Counted from the first letter of the stretch, positions 30,973 through 40,452 are shown. The stretch is 64,000 nucleotides of DNA from Shinella sp. (GCA_003248775.1 QFQX01000026.1:1-64000), one strand, 5' to 3'. Notes: generated by a model from the sequence alone, not told the origin. Program-made: numbers and translations.

Positions 30973-31620
30973 TCAGGCCGCTGCGATCTCCGCGGTGAAG
31001 GCGATGTGATCTTCGCCGACCACATGCTTCAGTTCCATGCCGCACTCTTCGGCCAGCAGGACGGTGTAGTAGGGCTGGATCGAATGGGCATCGATCGCCT
31101 CTTCCACGGTGCCGTTGCAGATCTCCGCATATTTCGGCGGCACACGCATCATACGGCCCTTGACCACGATCTTGAACTTCGCGTCGTATTCCGGGTTTTC
31201 CAGGAACACCTCCAGCGAGCCGCCACGCGGGATTGCGCCGTAAGCCACGAGGAAGAGGTTGAGCAGCAGCTTGACCCGATTCTTGGCGATAATGGCGCGC
31301 GGTCCGTTCCAGGACACCTCGGTCTTCTTTTCCGCAGCGGCGAAGTCCTTGGCGGCCTTCTCGGCCTCACCGGTGTCGATCGAAGCACCGACCGAGCCGG
31401 AAGCGCCGAACGCCAGACGGGCAAATTTCAGGCGAACCGAAGCGTTGAGAGCGCTGGCTCGAATGAGATCCATGGCATCGGCATCGGCGCCGCCCTCGTC
31501 GAGCAGTTCCAGACCGTTGTTGATCGCGCCAACCGGCGAGATCACGTCATGGCAGACCCTGCTGCACAGCAGAGCCGCAAGATCGGGACCGGCGAGAGTG
31601 AGGTTCGGGTTTTTCGGCAT
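30973..31620 (-). CDS. chpT: Histidine phosphotransferase ChpT
   Basis: A 215-residue protein with phospho-accepting H24 in SRVCHDVISPVGAINNGLELL (a DHp-like helix) and a degenerate ATPase-like C-terminal domain. ChpT passes phosphate from the CckA kinase to CtrA and CpdR. The ATG at 31620 has AGGAGA 4 nt upstream; 22 in-frame codons before it look non-coding. It shares an intergenic CtrA-type site with the divergent eipA. Confidence 0.9.
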   Translation of the reverse strand: MPKNPNLTLAGPDLAALLCSRVCHDVISPVGAINNGLELLDEGGADADAMDLIRASALNASVRLKFARLAFGASGSVGASIDTGEAEKAAKDFAAAEKKTEVSWNGPRAIIAKNRVKLLLNLFLVAYGAIPRGGSLEVFLENPEYDAKFKIVVKGRMMRVPPKYAEICNGTVEEAIDAHSIQPYYTVLLAEECGMELKHVVGEDHIAFTAEIAAA

Positions 31621-31724
31621 CGTCTCTCCTGAAGAACGCAATCCCGACGAAAGAGACCGGATAGGCCGAATCCCGGCGTCCGGCATGGTCGGATTCCTTT
31701 AGGTCATAATGACACCATATTTGG

Positions 31725-31739
31725 TAAACCGATTATTAA
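31725..31739. promoter_or_regulatory. CtrA-type site between chpT and eipA
   Basis: TAAA-CCGATTA-TTAA (TTAA-TAATCGG-TTTA on the other strand) matches the CtrA consensus at seven of eight positions. It lies 105 bp from chpT and 71 bp from eipA and could serve both. Confidence 0.5.
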
Positions 31740-31810
31740 GACGATGCTTTCTAAATTGGCCATAAGCGTTGGAGATGCCGATTGCATCGAAATTCGGACG
31801 GAGGACCCCC

Positions 31811-32398
31811 ATGCGCCATTTGAGATTTAGCGACTTTGCCGGCCGCCGGCTGCTGGCAGCCGCCCTCTTGGTCATCACCGCATTGACCCTCGCCCCACGG
31901 CCGTCCCATGCCGACGGCGAATACAGCATACAGGAAATAGTCGATGCCGGTCATGGCTTCTTCGGCGAAGCCAGCGGCGGCCTCGCCAAGGTCATCGAAA
32001 AAGCCTTCCAGCAATATGGCCTGCCGAACGGCTATATTCTCGGTCAGGAAGGTTCCGGTGCCTTTATTGCCGGCCTGACCTATGGCGAAGGGGGCCTCTA
32101 CACCAAGAATGCCGGCCAGCACGATGTCTTCTGGCAGGGGCCCTCGCTCGGCATCGATTACGGCGGCAATGGTACGCGTGTCATGATGCTGGTCTACGAC
32201 CTTCCTTCAGTCGATAGTCTCTATGCCCGCTACGGCGGCGTCAGCGGTTCGGCCTATGTGGTTGCCGGTCTGGGCATGACGGCAATGAAGAGCCGCGACG
32301 TCGTGCTTGTGCCGATCAGGACCGGCATCGGGGCTCGCCTCGGCGTCAACGTCGGCTATCTCAAGCTGACGCGCCAGCCGACGTGGAATCCGTTCTGA
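31811..32398 (+). CDS. eipA: Envelope integrity protein EipA (DUF1134)
   Basis: A 195-residue exported protein. A signal peptide (cleavage after PSHA, near residue 34) precedes the DUF1134 domain, recognised by YSIQEIVDAGHGFFGEASGGLA, ARYGGVSGSAYVVAGLGMTA and IRTGIGARLGVNVGYLKLT. In Brucella this protein (EipA) supports envelope integrity and its gene is under CtrA control. The start at 31811 is preferred because GGAGG lies 6 nt upstream. Placement next to chpT with a shared CtrA-type box agrees with the Brucella findings. Confidence 0.88.
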   Translation: MRHLRFSDFAGRRLLAAALLVITALTLAPRPSHADGEYSIQEIVDAGHGFFGEASGGLAKVIEKAFQQYGLPNGYILGQEGSGAFIAGLTYGEGGLYTKNAGQHDVFWQGPSLGIDYGGNGTRVMMLVYDLPSVDSLYARYGGVSGSAYVVAGLGMTAMKSRDVVLVPIRTGIGARLGVNVGYLKLTRQPTWNPF

Positions 32399-32480
32399 TA
32401 AGACCAGTTCGTACGGTTCGCACAAGCTTGCTGGATTTTTCTATGCATCGTGCATAGATTAAATATTTGTTGATGCTCAC

Positions 32481-33749
32481 TTGCTTAGCGAGGCAGGGGG
32501 GCGATTATCGAATTTGTACGTTCGACGAACCGGAATTGGCGCGCCCGTGATTGAATATGGCCTGCTTTTTGGACTGGGATTTATGGCGGCCGCTCTGGTC
32601 GTCATGCTGATTGCCCCTGCGATCCACCAACGCATCGTTCTTTATACCGAGAATCGCCTGAAGGCGACGATGCCGCTCAGCCCGCAGGAGATTCGTGCCC
32701 AGAAGGACATGGCCCGCGCCGTTTATGCCGCGGAAAATGCCCGCACGACTCAAGAACTTACCCGCGAGCGGGAAAAGTCGATCGCGCTGAAGCTCTCGAA
32801 CGAGCAGCTTGGCCATGAGGCCAGCCGTCTCGTTGCCGAGAACCAGGACCTCCATGCGCAGATCAACGAGATGAGCGTGGAGGCGGCCGAATTTCGCTCC
32901 AAGCTTCGTCGCGCCGAACTCGAAGCCGACAACCTCAAGGAAGCGTTGAAGCGTACCGAGGAAAACATCGTTGCCAAGGGGCTCGAAATCGAGGCTCAAT
33001 CGAAACGTCTACGGCTGATGGCCTCCGACATCGACAACATGAGGATCGAGGCTTCCAGTCGCGAAACCGAGATCGAGAACCTCAAGATGCGTGTTCAGAC
33101 CCTGCGCGACGAACGCGAGGAACTGCGCCGCGAGACCAAGCTTCTGACCAAGCGGGCAAAAGACGCCGAACAGCGCCTCTCCCAGGAGGAGCATAAGCTT
33201 CTGAGGCTCGATGACCGCCTTGCCCGACAGATGTCCGAAAACGTCGATAAGGATGCCACCATCGACCGTCGCCTCAAGGAAATCGCCCGTCTCAAGCAGA
33301 ACCTCAAGTCCGCGAACGGCCAGTTGCGTCAGGTAACCAAGACGTTGCGGGGCGCCAACCTGCCCGTGCCTGATTTCAAGGAGAGCGAAGTGGTTGAGGA
33401 AGAGGTGGTCGAATCCGCCCCCACACTGCAGGCAGTCCCTGCACTGGAGATCGATATCGAAGGACTGGCCGAAGAACTTCGCCACCGCCATACTGCGTTG
33501 ACAGAACGCCTGTTAAAGGCCAAATCGCCGGCGAACGACGATGCACTGCGCGAGGAGATCGCCGACATCGCCGCCAAGATGATCGTCATCACGGCTCACC
33601 GCGAAGGCGATGGTTCACCGATCCCCGGCCTGCTGCGCAGCAAGTCGGTCAAGGGCGCCAATGCTCATCCGAGCCTCGCCGAACGCGCGCTGGCTCTCGA
33701 TCCTGCCCTTGGGGGTAAAACCTCCAGCCAGCACTCGGCCGCGGAGTAA
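32481..33749 (+). CDS. Membrane-anchored coiled-coil protein
   Basis: About 422 residues. One membrane helix near the N-terminus (GLLFGLGFMAAALVVMLIAP, about 28-47) is followed by roughly 230 residues of highly charged heptad-rich coiled coil (about 75-305), then an acidic stretch (ESEVVEEEVVESAP) and a variable C-terminus. The start is uncertain: TTG at 32481, TTG at 32514 (preceded by GGGGGG) and GTG at 32547 are in frame. The architecture, membrane anchor plus cytoplasmic rod, recalls rhizobial envelope or cell-shape proteins of unknown function. No enzymatic motif is visible. Confidence 0.8.
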   Translation: MLSEAGGRLSNLYVRRTGIGAPVIEYGLLFGLGFMAAALVVMLIAPAIHQRIVLYTENRLKATMPLSPQEIRAQKDMARAVYAAENARTTQELTREREKSIALKLSNEQLGHEASRLVAENQDLHAQINEMSVEAAEFRSKLRRAELEADNLKEALKRTEENIVAKGLEIEAQSKRLRLMASDIDNMRIEASSRETEIENLKMRVQTLRDEREELRRETKLLTKRAKDAEQRLSQEEHKLLRLDDRLARQMSENVDKDATIDRRLKEIARLKQNLKSANGQLRQVTKTLRGANLPVPDFKESEVVEEEVVESAPTLQAVPALEIDIEGLAEELRHRHTALTERLLKAKSPANDDALREEIADIAAKMIVITAHREGDGSPIPGLLRSKSVKGANAHPSLAERALALDPALGGKTSSQHSAAE

Positions 33750-33783
33750 GGCCATATCAGGGGCCCACGCCCTCACCGGCCGC

Positions 33784-34617
33784 TCAGGAAATCCGCCTCA
33801 TGGCCCGCGCCATGGAATAGAGCGCAATACCGGCTGCCGTTCCGACATTGAGACTGTCGAGATGGGGTGACTGGGCAATCCGCGCCGTCGCAAAGCGCGA
33901 AAGTATCCCGGCCGGAAGCCCCTCCCCCTCGGTTCCGACGACAAGCGCCATGCGACCGGCGGCGGGAATGGAACCGAGCTCCGTCGCGCCGGCAGGGGAA
34001 AGCGCCCAGATCGAGAAACCCGCATCGACCAGCGACGACAGCATCGTCTCGGCGGAACCGCCGCGCGCATAAGGCGTCGTCAGCACCGAACCGACAGATA
34101 CCCTGAGCGCCTTGCGATAGAGCGGATCGCAACTCGTTTCGTCGAGCAACACGGCATCGGCGGAAAAGGCGGCAGCGTTGCGAAACAGGGAACCGACATT
34201 GTCGTGGTTGGAAATACCGCAGCCGACCAGCACCAGCGATGTCTCCGGCAAACGGCCGACGAGATCCGCCGGCCCGGCAACAGAAAGCCGTTGTCCAAGG
34301 GCCAGCACGCCGCGATGCAGGTGAAAACCGGCAATGGCATCGATCACCACTGCATCGGCGATATAAACCGGGATATCCTCGGGAAAGGCGGCAAGGATAT
34401 CGCCGACACCATCCACCCGGTTCTTCAGGAGCAGGATCTTTTCCGCCCTGAAATCGCCAGCCGCCCGATGCGCCGCGGCCAGCATCCTGAGAACCACCGT
34501 TCCCTCGGCGATGAAGCGCCCGGAGCGCCCCGTCAGGTCCCGCTCGCGGATCTGGGAGAATTCCGCAATCCGCGGGTCCTTCGGATCCTCGATGGTGATG
34601 AAGGTGCGTCCGGACAC
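33784..34617 (-). CDS. TrmH/SpoU-family RNA 2'-O-methyltransferase
   Basis: A 277-residue SPOUT methyltransferase. SPOUT motifs are present: the Asn of GCGISNHDNVGSLFRNAAAF (motif 1, about 134-153), LVVGTEGEGLPAGIL (motif 2) and SLNVGTAAGIALYSM (motif 3), which form the knotted S-adenosylmethionine site. The N-terminal region resembles the L30e-like substrate-binding part of rRNA-modifying members. The exact rRNA or tRNA target cannot be told. The start is a GTG at 34617, nine bases after the upstream DUF6476 gene, implying co-transcription. Confidence 0.87.
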   Translation of the reverse strand: MSGRTFITIEDPKDPRIAEFSQIRERDLTGRSGRFIAEGTVVLRMLAAAHRAAGDFRAEKILLLKNRVDGVGDILAAFPEDIPVYIADAVVIDAIAGFHLHRGVLALGQRLSVAGPADLVGRLPETSLVLVGCGISNHDNVGSLFRNAAAFSADAVLLDETSCDPLYRKALRVSVGSVLTTPYARGGSAETMLSSLVDAGFSIWALSPAGATELGSIPAAGRMALVVGTEGEGLPAGILSRFATARIAQSPHLDSLNVGTAAGIALYSMARAMRRIS

Positions 34618-34626
34618 GGGAAACCG

Positions 34627-35016
34627 TCAGTTTGCGGAAAGCGTCACGTCGGCGACGATACGGCCGACGGCGATATCGAAGACATAAGCCTTGCGTTGGC
34701 CATCCGTGGCTTCGCCGTAGAACAGGATCTGCGTACCGGAAAGCGACGTCGATAACACACGGAAGCCGGCAGGGAGCGCCGCGGTCGCAACAACCGGCTG
34801 GTCGGCGGGAACCGAAAGACCGCTACCGATGGCAACGGGACGGTCAACGCCATCTTTGCGCGTGACCTTGTAGACAATCGCCGCCAGCACCGCCATGAAC
34901 ATCAGGAGCATGATGCCGCCGGATACCAGCTGGAGCTTCACCATCTTGCGGCGGACATTTTCCATCGCCGGATCGAGCGGCTTGTCTTCCTGTTCGTCGG
35001 GCTCGACATTTGCCAT
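34627..35016 (-). CDS. DUF6476 membrane-anchored protein
   Basis: A 129-residue protein: a cytoplasmic N-terminus rich in acidic residues, one membrane helix (LVSGGIMLLMFMAVLAAIVY, about 30-49) and a periplasmic beta-rich domain ending ADVTLSAN. It corresponds to DUF6476, usually found beside an RluA/RluD gene in alphaproteobacteria, as here (divergent). Function is unknown. Confidence 0.78.
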   Translation of the reverse strand: MANVEPDEQEDKPLDPAMENVRRKMVKLQLVSGGIMLLMFMAVLAAIVYKVTRKDGVDRPVAIGSGLSVPADQPVVATAALPAGFRVLSTSLSGTQILFYGEATDGQRKAYVFDIAVGRIVADVTLSAN

Positions 35017-35196
35017 GGCTGGTATCCCGGGTCCTTGTCGTTCGCAGGGGCTCTTGCATTTTCCCTGCTGCGAACCTTAGCTCGGGGAAAACCGGCCATG
35101 ATTTTCATGGCCGTCGATTGTGGATCGCATCGGTCTGTGCCAATTGGCTGCAAAACCTCTGCCGCAACGCCGGTGGTAGACACGCGGGATGACAGA

Positions 35197-36225
35197 ATGA
35201 ACGACCCCTTTAAACAAGCAGAGACGTCAAGAAAAGAGCTGATTGCCGGCGAAGATGCCGAAGGACGGCTCGATGCCTGGTTGACGGCGGAGCTTTCCGG
35301 AGAATTTTCGCGCAATCGCATCAAGGCGCTGATCGAGCAAGGGGCGATTACCGTCAACGGTGAAACCATCACCGAGCCGAAGCGCAAGATCAGGCCCGGC
35401 GACCGCCTGTCCGTCGTTTTGCCGGAGCCGGAAGACCCCGAACCCAAGGGCGAGAACATTCCGCTCGAGGTGCTTTACGAGGATGACGACCTGATCGTCA
35501 TCGCCAAACCGGCCGGCCTTGTCGTCCATCCCGGTGCAGGTAATTGGACCGGCACGCTGGTCAACGCGCTGATCTATCACTGCGGCGACAGCCTGTCGGG
35601 CATTGGCGGCGTCAAGCGCCCGGGCATCGTGCACCGCCTCGACAAGGAAACCTCCGGCGTCATGGTCGTCGCCAAGAACGATGCGGCCCACCGCCACCTC
35701 GCCGACCAGTTCGCCGACCATGGCCGCACCGGCCCGCTGGAGCGCGCGTATCAGGCAATCGTCTGGGGCCGACCGCGCACCCTCCACGGCACGATCGACG
35801 CGCCGCTTGGCCGCGCCGGCGATCGCACCAAGCGCGCCGTAAAGCGTGAGGACAGCGATGACGCCCGCGAGGCGATCACCCATTACGAAGTGCTGGAGCG
35901 TTATGGCGAAAAGCCCGACGCCAGCTGCCTCGCCTCGCTGATCGAATGCCGGCTGGAGACGGGCCGCACCCACCAGATCCGCGTGCACATGGCCCATATT
36001 GGTCATCCGCTGATCGGCGATCCCGAATATGGGGCAGCCTTCAAGACCAAGGCAAACCTCCTTCCCGAACCGGCTAAATCCATCGTCAACGGTTTTCATC
36101 GCCAGGCGCTACACGCCTACCTCCTCGCCTTCGAGCATCCGACGACGGGCGAAACCATGGCGTTCGAGGCCCCTATCCCGGACGATATGCAGCAGGTGAT
36201 CGACGCTCTGCAGACAATCGAATAG
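35197..36225 (+). CDS. RluA/RluD-family rRNA pseudouridine synthase
   Basis: A 342-residue enzyme with an N-terminal S4 RNA-binding domain (about 22-85) and a catalytic domain containing D149 in HRLDKETSG, the aspartate that attacks uridine. Further family motifs are GLVVHPGAGNWTGTLVNAL and GRTHQIRVHMAHIGHPLIGD. The S4 domain and length suit RluD, which modifies helix 69 of 23S rRNA. The ATG at 35197 is chosen because upstream in-frame codons are not S4-like. A few extra residues around KREDSDDAREAITHYEV are typical of alphaproteobacterial forms. Confidence 0.9.
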   Translation: MNDPFKQAETSRKELIAGEDAEGRLDAWLTAELSGEFSRNRIKALIEQGAITVNGETITEPKRKIRPGDRLSVVLPEPEDPEPKGENIPLEVLYEDDDLIVIAKPAGLVVHPGAGNWTGTLVNALIYHCGDSLSGIGGVKRPGIVHRLDKETSGVMVVAKNDAAHRHLADQFADHGRTGPLERAYQAIVWGRPRTLHGTIDAPLGRAGDRTKRAVKREDSDDAREAITHYEVLERYGEKPDASCLASLIECRLETGRTHQIRVHMAHIGHPLIGDPEYGAAFKTKANLLPEPAKSIVNGFHRQALHAYLLAFEHPTTGETMAFEAPIPDDMQQVIDALQTIE

Positions 36226-36488
36226 CTCTGCTCCTGGCGGAAAAAACACCTTTGCCTTTTTGGGCGTTCACATAACGGTGACATGCCGACTACACGGCAG
36301 GCTCTTCCCTAGGAATTCGTTAACCATGATTGTCTACCAGTTGTTAGGGGATCCGCCCTTGCGGCGGCCTCGCCAGGGCACGCCGTGATTTTCAAGGTCA
36401 CCGGACGCGTTTTGGCTCCTTGTTGTTATGCGTGTCCTCGTCCCGAAAGCAGTTTGTCTTTGGGAGACATGCTTGAGCATCGGGCATC

Positions 36489-39479
36489 ATGGGGAAAAGA
36501 CGGCTTTCGGTATATTCCCGACATCTCGGGCTTTTCACCGCAATGGTCTCGGCATCCATTGCGCTGCCGGTGCTCGCGCAGTCCGTATGGACGAATGGTC
36601 CCGACAACGAATTTTCCAACGACGATAACTGGAGCCCTGCGCTACCCGGCCCCGGCGACAGAGCAAGCATTCCCACGGGCTCGCCACAAGTAACAAACAA
36701 CTTCGTCATCACCGGCCTCGACGTCAGTGGCGGCAATGTCACCGTCACCAACACCGGCGAACTGACCGCCACGGGCGGCACCACACTGAATTCCGGCACG
36801 ATCAGCATCAATGCCGGCGGCGTGCTCAATTCCGACGTCGATATGAATGGCGGCGGTCTTTCCATCGATGGCGATCTCAATGGCAAGCTGACGCTCAATA
36901 GCGGCAATGTCACCGTCAATGGCACGCTCGACAGCGCCGCGGTCGGAGCCACGACGGCGCTGACGAATAACGGGGATGTCGGCGATGTCGATGTGTCCGC
37001 GAACGGAACCTTCGTCAACAATACCGGCGCGACCGCCGGAGACGTAACGAATGCCGGAGCGACCTCCAATGCCGGCACCATCGCCTCGCTGACCAATACC
37101 GCGGGCACCTTCATCAACAATTTCGGTGGCACAGTCACCGGCGACACGACGGTAACGGGCGGAACGGTCACCAACAACTTCGTCATCAGCGATGCCGATG
37201 TTGCCGCAGGCGCGACGCTGGTCAACAACACCGACGCCACCGCCGAGAACGTCACCAATGCCGGCACGCTCTCGAATTCGGGAACGATCGCCTCCGTCGA
37301 GAATACTGCGGGCATCTTCACCAACAATTCCGACGGCACAGTAACAGGCCAGACCACGGTGGCGGGCGGCACCGTCACCAATGACGGCACGCTCGGCGAC
37401 GTCGATGTCGCAACCGGGGGCACTTTCACCAACACGACCGGCTCTACGGCCGGCAATGTCACCAATGCCGGGACATCGTCCAATGCCGGCGACATTGCCT
37501 CCCTGACCAACACTGGCGACACCTTCACCAACAATTTCGGCGGAACCATCGCTGGCGACACGACGGTGACGGGCGGAACCGTCACCAACAACTTCGTTAT
37601 CAGCGATGCCGACGTTGCGGCTGGCGCGACGCTGGTCAACAACACCGGCGCGACGGCGGGCAATGTCACCAACGCCGGGAACACCAGCAATGCCGGCACC
37701 ATCGCCTCGGTCGAGAACACCGGCGGCACCTTCACCAACAATTCCGGTGGCACCGTCAGCGGAACAACGACCGTCACCGGCGGCACCGTCGTCAACAACG
37801 CGACATTCGCCAACGTCGACATCGGAGTGAATGGCACCTTCGTCAACAACAGCGGCGCGGTTGCGGATGCGGTCACCAACGCTGGCACCGGCTCCAACGA
37901 CGGAACGATCGCATCGCTGACCAACACCAACGGTCTCTTCGCCAATACCGGCACCATCAGCGGCGCGGCTGATGTCACGGGCGGCACGCTCACCAACGAC
38001 GGCACGGTGCTCGGCGCCATCGGGGTCTATGACGGCGGCACTCTCTCCGGCAGCGGCACGACAGCGGATCTCGCCATCTATTCCGGCGGCACGCTTTCAC
38101 CCGGTCCCGGCATGCAGACGATATCCGTCGACGGCAACCTGACGTTTGCTACCGGATCGACCTATCAGGTCGATATCGATGCGAGCGGCAACTCCGACAG
38201 CGTCGATGTCTCCGGCGCAGTCATCATCAGCGGCGGCACGCTGGAACTCATTGCCGGCACCGGCAGCTATACGCCCGGCATCGACTACACGATCATCACC
38301 GCCGCCTCCGGCATCACCGGCAGCTTCGACAACGTCACAAGCGACTTCGCCTTCCTGACACCGGTGCTGACCTATGGCGGAACCGGTCTCGATCTCAGCC
38401 TCGACCGTAACGACGTGGCCTTCGCCGATGTCGCCTCGACTGCCAACGGGCGCTCGACCGCGGCCGCGGTTGAAGCGCTCGGCGCGTCGAATTCTCTCTA
38501 CCTCGCCGTCGTCTCCCTGAATGCCACGACGGCCACCGATGCCTTTTCGCAGTTGAGCGGCGAGGATCATGCCTCGCTGAAGAGCCGGACACTGCAGGAC
38601 GGACGTATTCCGCGTGAGGCGATCCTCGACCGGATGAGCAGCGTCCATGCCTCCCTTCCCGGCGAGAACGAAGGCCTGAGCGTCTGGACGACCGGATATG
38701 GCACGACGAGCCGGCTTGAAGGAGACGGCAACGCCGCCGGGATCGACGGCAGGACCGCCGGCCTTTTCGCCGGCGCCGATGCGGCGCTGTCAGATGAATG
38801 GCGCGTGGGCGCCATGCTCGGCTACAGCCGCACCAGCCTCGACCGTCTCGCGGATTACGACGCCTATCACCTCGGCCTCTATGCCGGCGGCACCTATGGC
38901 CTGCTTGGCCTCACGGCGGGTGCCATCTATTCGGTAAACGAGGTATCGACCGAAAGGGATGTCTCCTTGAGCAATTTCGAGGACAGGTTGACGGCAGATT
39001 ACCGCAGCGCCATGGCGCAGGCATTCGCCGATGTCTCCTGGACGACGAGGCTGGATAACATGACGCTGCAGCCTTTCGCCAACATCGCCTACCTTAACCT
39101 CGATACGGAAGACTTCGATGAAGATGGCGGCGCGGCAGCCCTTTCGGCGGCGGGCGCCAATGACGACATAACGCTCTCCACGCTCGGCCTGCGATGGTCG
39201 GCCGAGCTTGTGGCCGGCGAAATACCATTCACGATTTCCGGCATGCTCGGCTGGCGTCATGCCTTCGGCGACCTCACCCCATCGACCAGCTTCGCCTTTG
39301 CCGGCGGCAGCCCCTTCCTGATCGAAGGCGTGACCATCCCGCGCGATGCCATGGTGTCCGAGGCCGGCATCACAGTCGCTCTCACGAAAAGCGCGAGGCT
39401 GAACCTGACCTATTCCGGCGAGTTCGGTTCCGGCTCGACATCCCACGCGGCCAAAGCCAATCTCAGGGTCGATTTCTAG
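36489..39479 (+). CDS. Autotransporter with five 69-residue passenger repeats
   Basis: A 996-residue type Va secretion protein. A signal peptide (residues 1-30, ending ALPVLA) is followed by a Gly/Thr/Asn-rich beta-helical passenger (about 32-700) and a C-terminal beta-barrel (about 725-996) that ends in Phe, as required for outer-membrane insertion. The barrel shows WTTGYGTTSRLEGDG and GLRWSAEL-type strands. Residues 160-502 form five tandem repeats, listed separately. No protease triad or RGD motif was seen, so a surface adhesin or structural role is likely. The ribosome site before the ATG is weak. A TTAACCATG motif lies about 175 bp upstream. Confidence 0.9.
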   Translation: MGKRRLSVYSRHLGLFTAMVSASIALPVLAQSVWTNGPDNEFSNDDNWSPALPGPGDRASIPTGSPQVTNNFVITGLDVSGGNVTVTNTGELTATGGTTLNSGTISINAGGVLNSDVDMNGGGLSIDGDLNGKLTLNSGNVTVNGTLDSAAVGATTALTNNGDVGDVDVSANGTFVNNTGATAGDVTNAGATSNAGTIASLTNTAGTFINNFGGTVTGDTTVTGGTVTNNFVISDADVAAGATLVNNTDATAENVTNAGTLSNSGTIASVENTAGIFTNNSDGTVTGQTTVAGGTVTNDGTLGDVDVATGGTFTNTTGSTAGNVTNAGTSSNAGDIASLTNTGDTFTNNFGGTIAGDTTVTGGTVTNNFVISDADVAAGATLVNNTGATAGNVTNAGNTSNAGTIASVENTGGTFTNNSGGTVSGTTTVTGGTVVNNATFANVDIGVNGTFVNNSGAVADAVTNAGTGSNDGTIASLTNTNGLFANTGTISGAADVTGGTLTNDGTVLGAIGVYDGGTLSGSGTTADLAIYSGGTLSPGPGMQTISVDGNLTFATGSTYQVDIDASGNSDSVDVSGAVIISGGTLELIAGTGSYTPGIDYTIITAASGITGSFDNVTSDFAFLTPVLTYGGTGLDLSLDRNDVAFADVASTANGRSTAAAVEALGASNSLYLAVVSLNATTATDAFSQLSGEDHASLKSRTLQDGRIPREAILDRMSSVHASLPGENEGLSVWTTGYGTTSRLEGDGNAAGIDGRTAGLFAGADAALSDEWRVGAMLGYSRTSLDRLADYDAYHLGLYAGGTYGLLGLTAGAIYSVNEVSTERDVSLSNFEDRLTADYRSAMAQAFADVSWTTRLDNMTLQPFANIAYLNLDTEDFDEDGGAAALSAAGANDDITLSTLGLRWSAELVAGEIPFTISGMLGWRHAFGDLTPSTSFAFAGGSPFLIEGVTIPRDAMVSEAGITVALTKSARLNLTYSGEFGSGSTSHAAKANLRVDF
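36966..37994 (+). repeat. Five tandem 207-bp coding repeats in the autotransporter
   Basis: Four units of exactly 207 bp (69 codons; starting at 36966, 37173, 37380, 37587) and a fifth of 67 codons (37794-37994). Each contains VTNAG, a GTIAS-type motif and ends GGTVT or GGTLT. Units alternate: 1, 3 and 5 carry SLTNT, 2 and 4 carry SVENT, and units 2 and 4 open with the identical NNFVISDADVAAGATLVNN. The array probably grew by duplication of a 414-bp pair. Confidence 0.93.
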
Positions 39480-39534
39480 GGATCGCGCCTAACCTGCCTC
39501 AGTCGGTAATGCTCATGCATCACGGCCAGAGCCT

Positions 39535-40407
39535 TCAGGCAGTCCCGGCCCGCATGTTCTGCCTCGTCGTCGCGACAACGTGCAACCCGACCGCCGCAAG
39601 CACCACGCTGCCTCCAACCATGGTCGCGCCGGAAGGCACCTCCCCGACGAACAGCCACACCCAGAGCGGTGCCAGCGGCGCATCCATCGCCCCGATCAGC
39701 GCCGCCTCCACAGGCGGCAGCAGGCGCGAACCGACGATCAGCAGCACCACGCCGAGCGAAAAGCCGAAGATGGCAAAGAGCACCACCACCATGAGATCGT
39801 CACTGGACACGGCAAGCGGAACAGCGAAGGGCGCCGCAAAGGTAGCGCTCAACAGCGTCGACAGCACCGAGCAGGCAAGCACCGGCTTGTCCGGATAGCG
39901 CCGCACGAGGACGGTCCAGAGCGCGATGGTGAATGTCATGGCAAATGCCAGGAGATCGCCGAGGATCGAGCCTTCTCCTCCCTGCCCGATCATCAGCACG
40001 ACACCGACCAGCGCGATACCGCTTGCGGCAAGCGCGCCCCGCCCCGGCCTTTCGCCGAGCATCAGGAAGCCCAGACCGGCAGCGGCAAAGGGACAGGTCG
40101 CGAAGATGATGGCAACATGGGCAACCGTCGTCTCGTGCAGCGCCGCGATGAAGAACGAGGCGCTGACGGCCGACGCCACGCAGATGGCAAGCCCAGAGAG
40201 CCCAAGGCTCGCGAAATCGCGATAGACGCTCCTCCCCCTGACCACGATGAGGCAGAGGAGCAGGAAGACGCCACTGATCGTGCCTCGCCAGAAGAGCAGC
40301 GTCGCGCTGTCCATATCGATCAGCCGGGTCATCAGACCGGGTGTGCTGAGGGCAATGGTGGCGACCGAGACGGCAATCAGGCCGACAAGATAGGCGGGCG
40401 TCTGCAT
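39535..40407 (-). CDS. EamA-family (DMT) transporter
   Basis: A 290-residue inner-membrane protein with ten predicted helices arranged as two EamA repeats. Typical segments are LFWRGTISGVFLLLCLIV in the first half and PLAPLWVWLFVGEVPSGATMVGG in the second. Such proteins export amino acids or other metabolites; the substrate is unknown. The start at 40407 (MQTPAYLVGLIAVS) begins directly at the first helix; upstream in-frame codons overlap the divergent regulator. It is a close paralogue of the EamA protein at 57772-58659. A perfect inverted repeat lies between it and the divergent WYL regulator, its likely controller. Confidence 0.88.
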   Translation of the reverse strand: MQTPAYLVGLIAVSVATIALSTPGLMTRLIDMDSATLLFWRGTISGVFLLLCLIVVRGRSVYRDFASLGLSGLAICVASAVSASFFIAALHETTVAHVAIIFATCPFAAAGLGFLMLGERPGRGALAASGIALVGVVLMIGQGGEGSILGDLLAFAMTFTIALWTVLVRRYPDKPVLACSVLSTLLSATFAAPFAVPLAVSSDDLMVVVLFAIFGFSLGVVLLIVGSRLLPPVEAALIGAMDAPLAPLWVWLFVGEVPSGATMVGGSVVLAAVGLHVVATTRQNMRAGTA

Positions 40408-40452
40408 GGAGAAATCTCGACGGATTGGAAAGAGGGACAAGCTGTAGCAGAA

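Noticed and set aside
36966..37994. Regular 207-bp periodicity considered as CRISPR or satellite DNA
   Set aside because: The period is a multiple of three inside one coding frame, units have no repeat-spacer pattern, and they encode passenger repeats.
36398..38020. A 540-codon frame antisense to the autotransporter passenger, rich in Val/Pro/Leu repeats
   Set aside because: It mirrors the 207-bp repeats on the other strand, lacks any family resemblance, and the sense frame has signal peptide, passenger and barrel.
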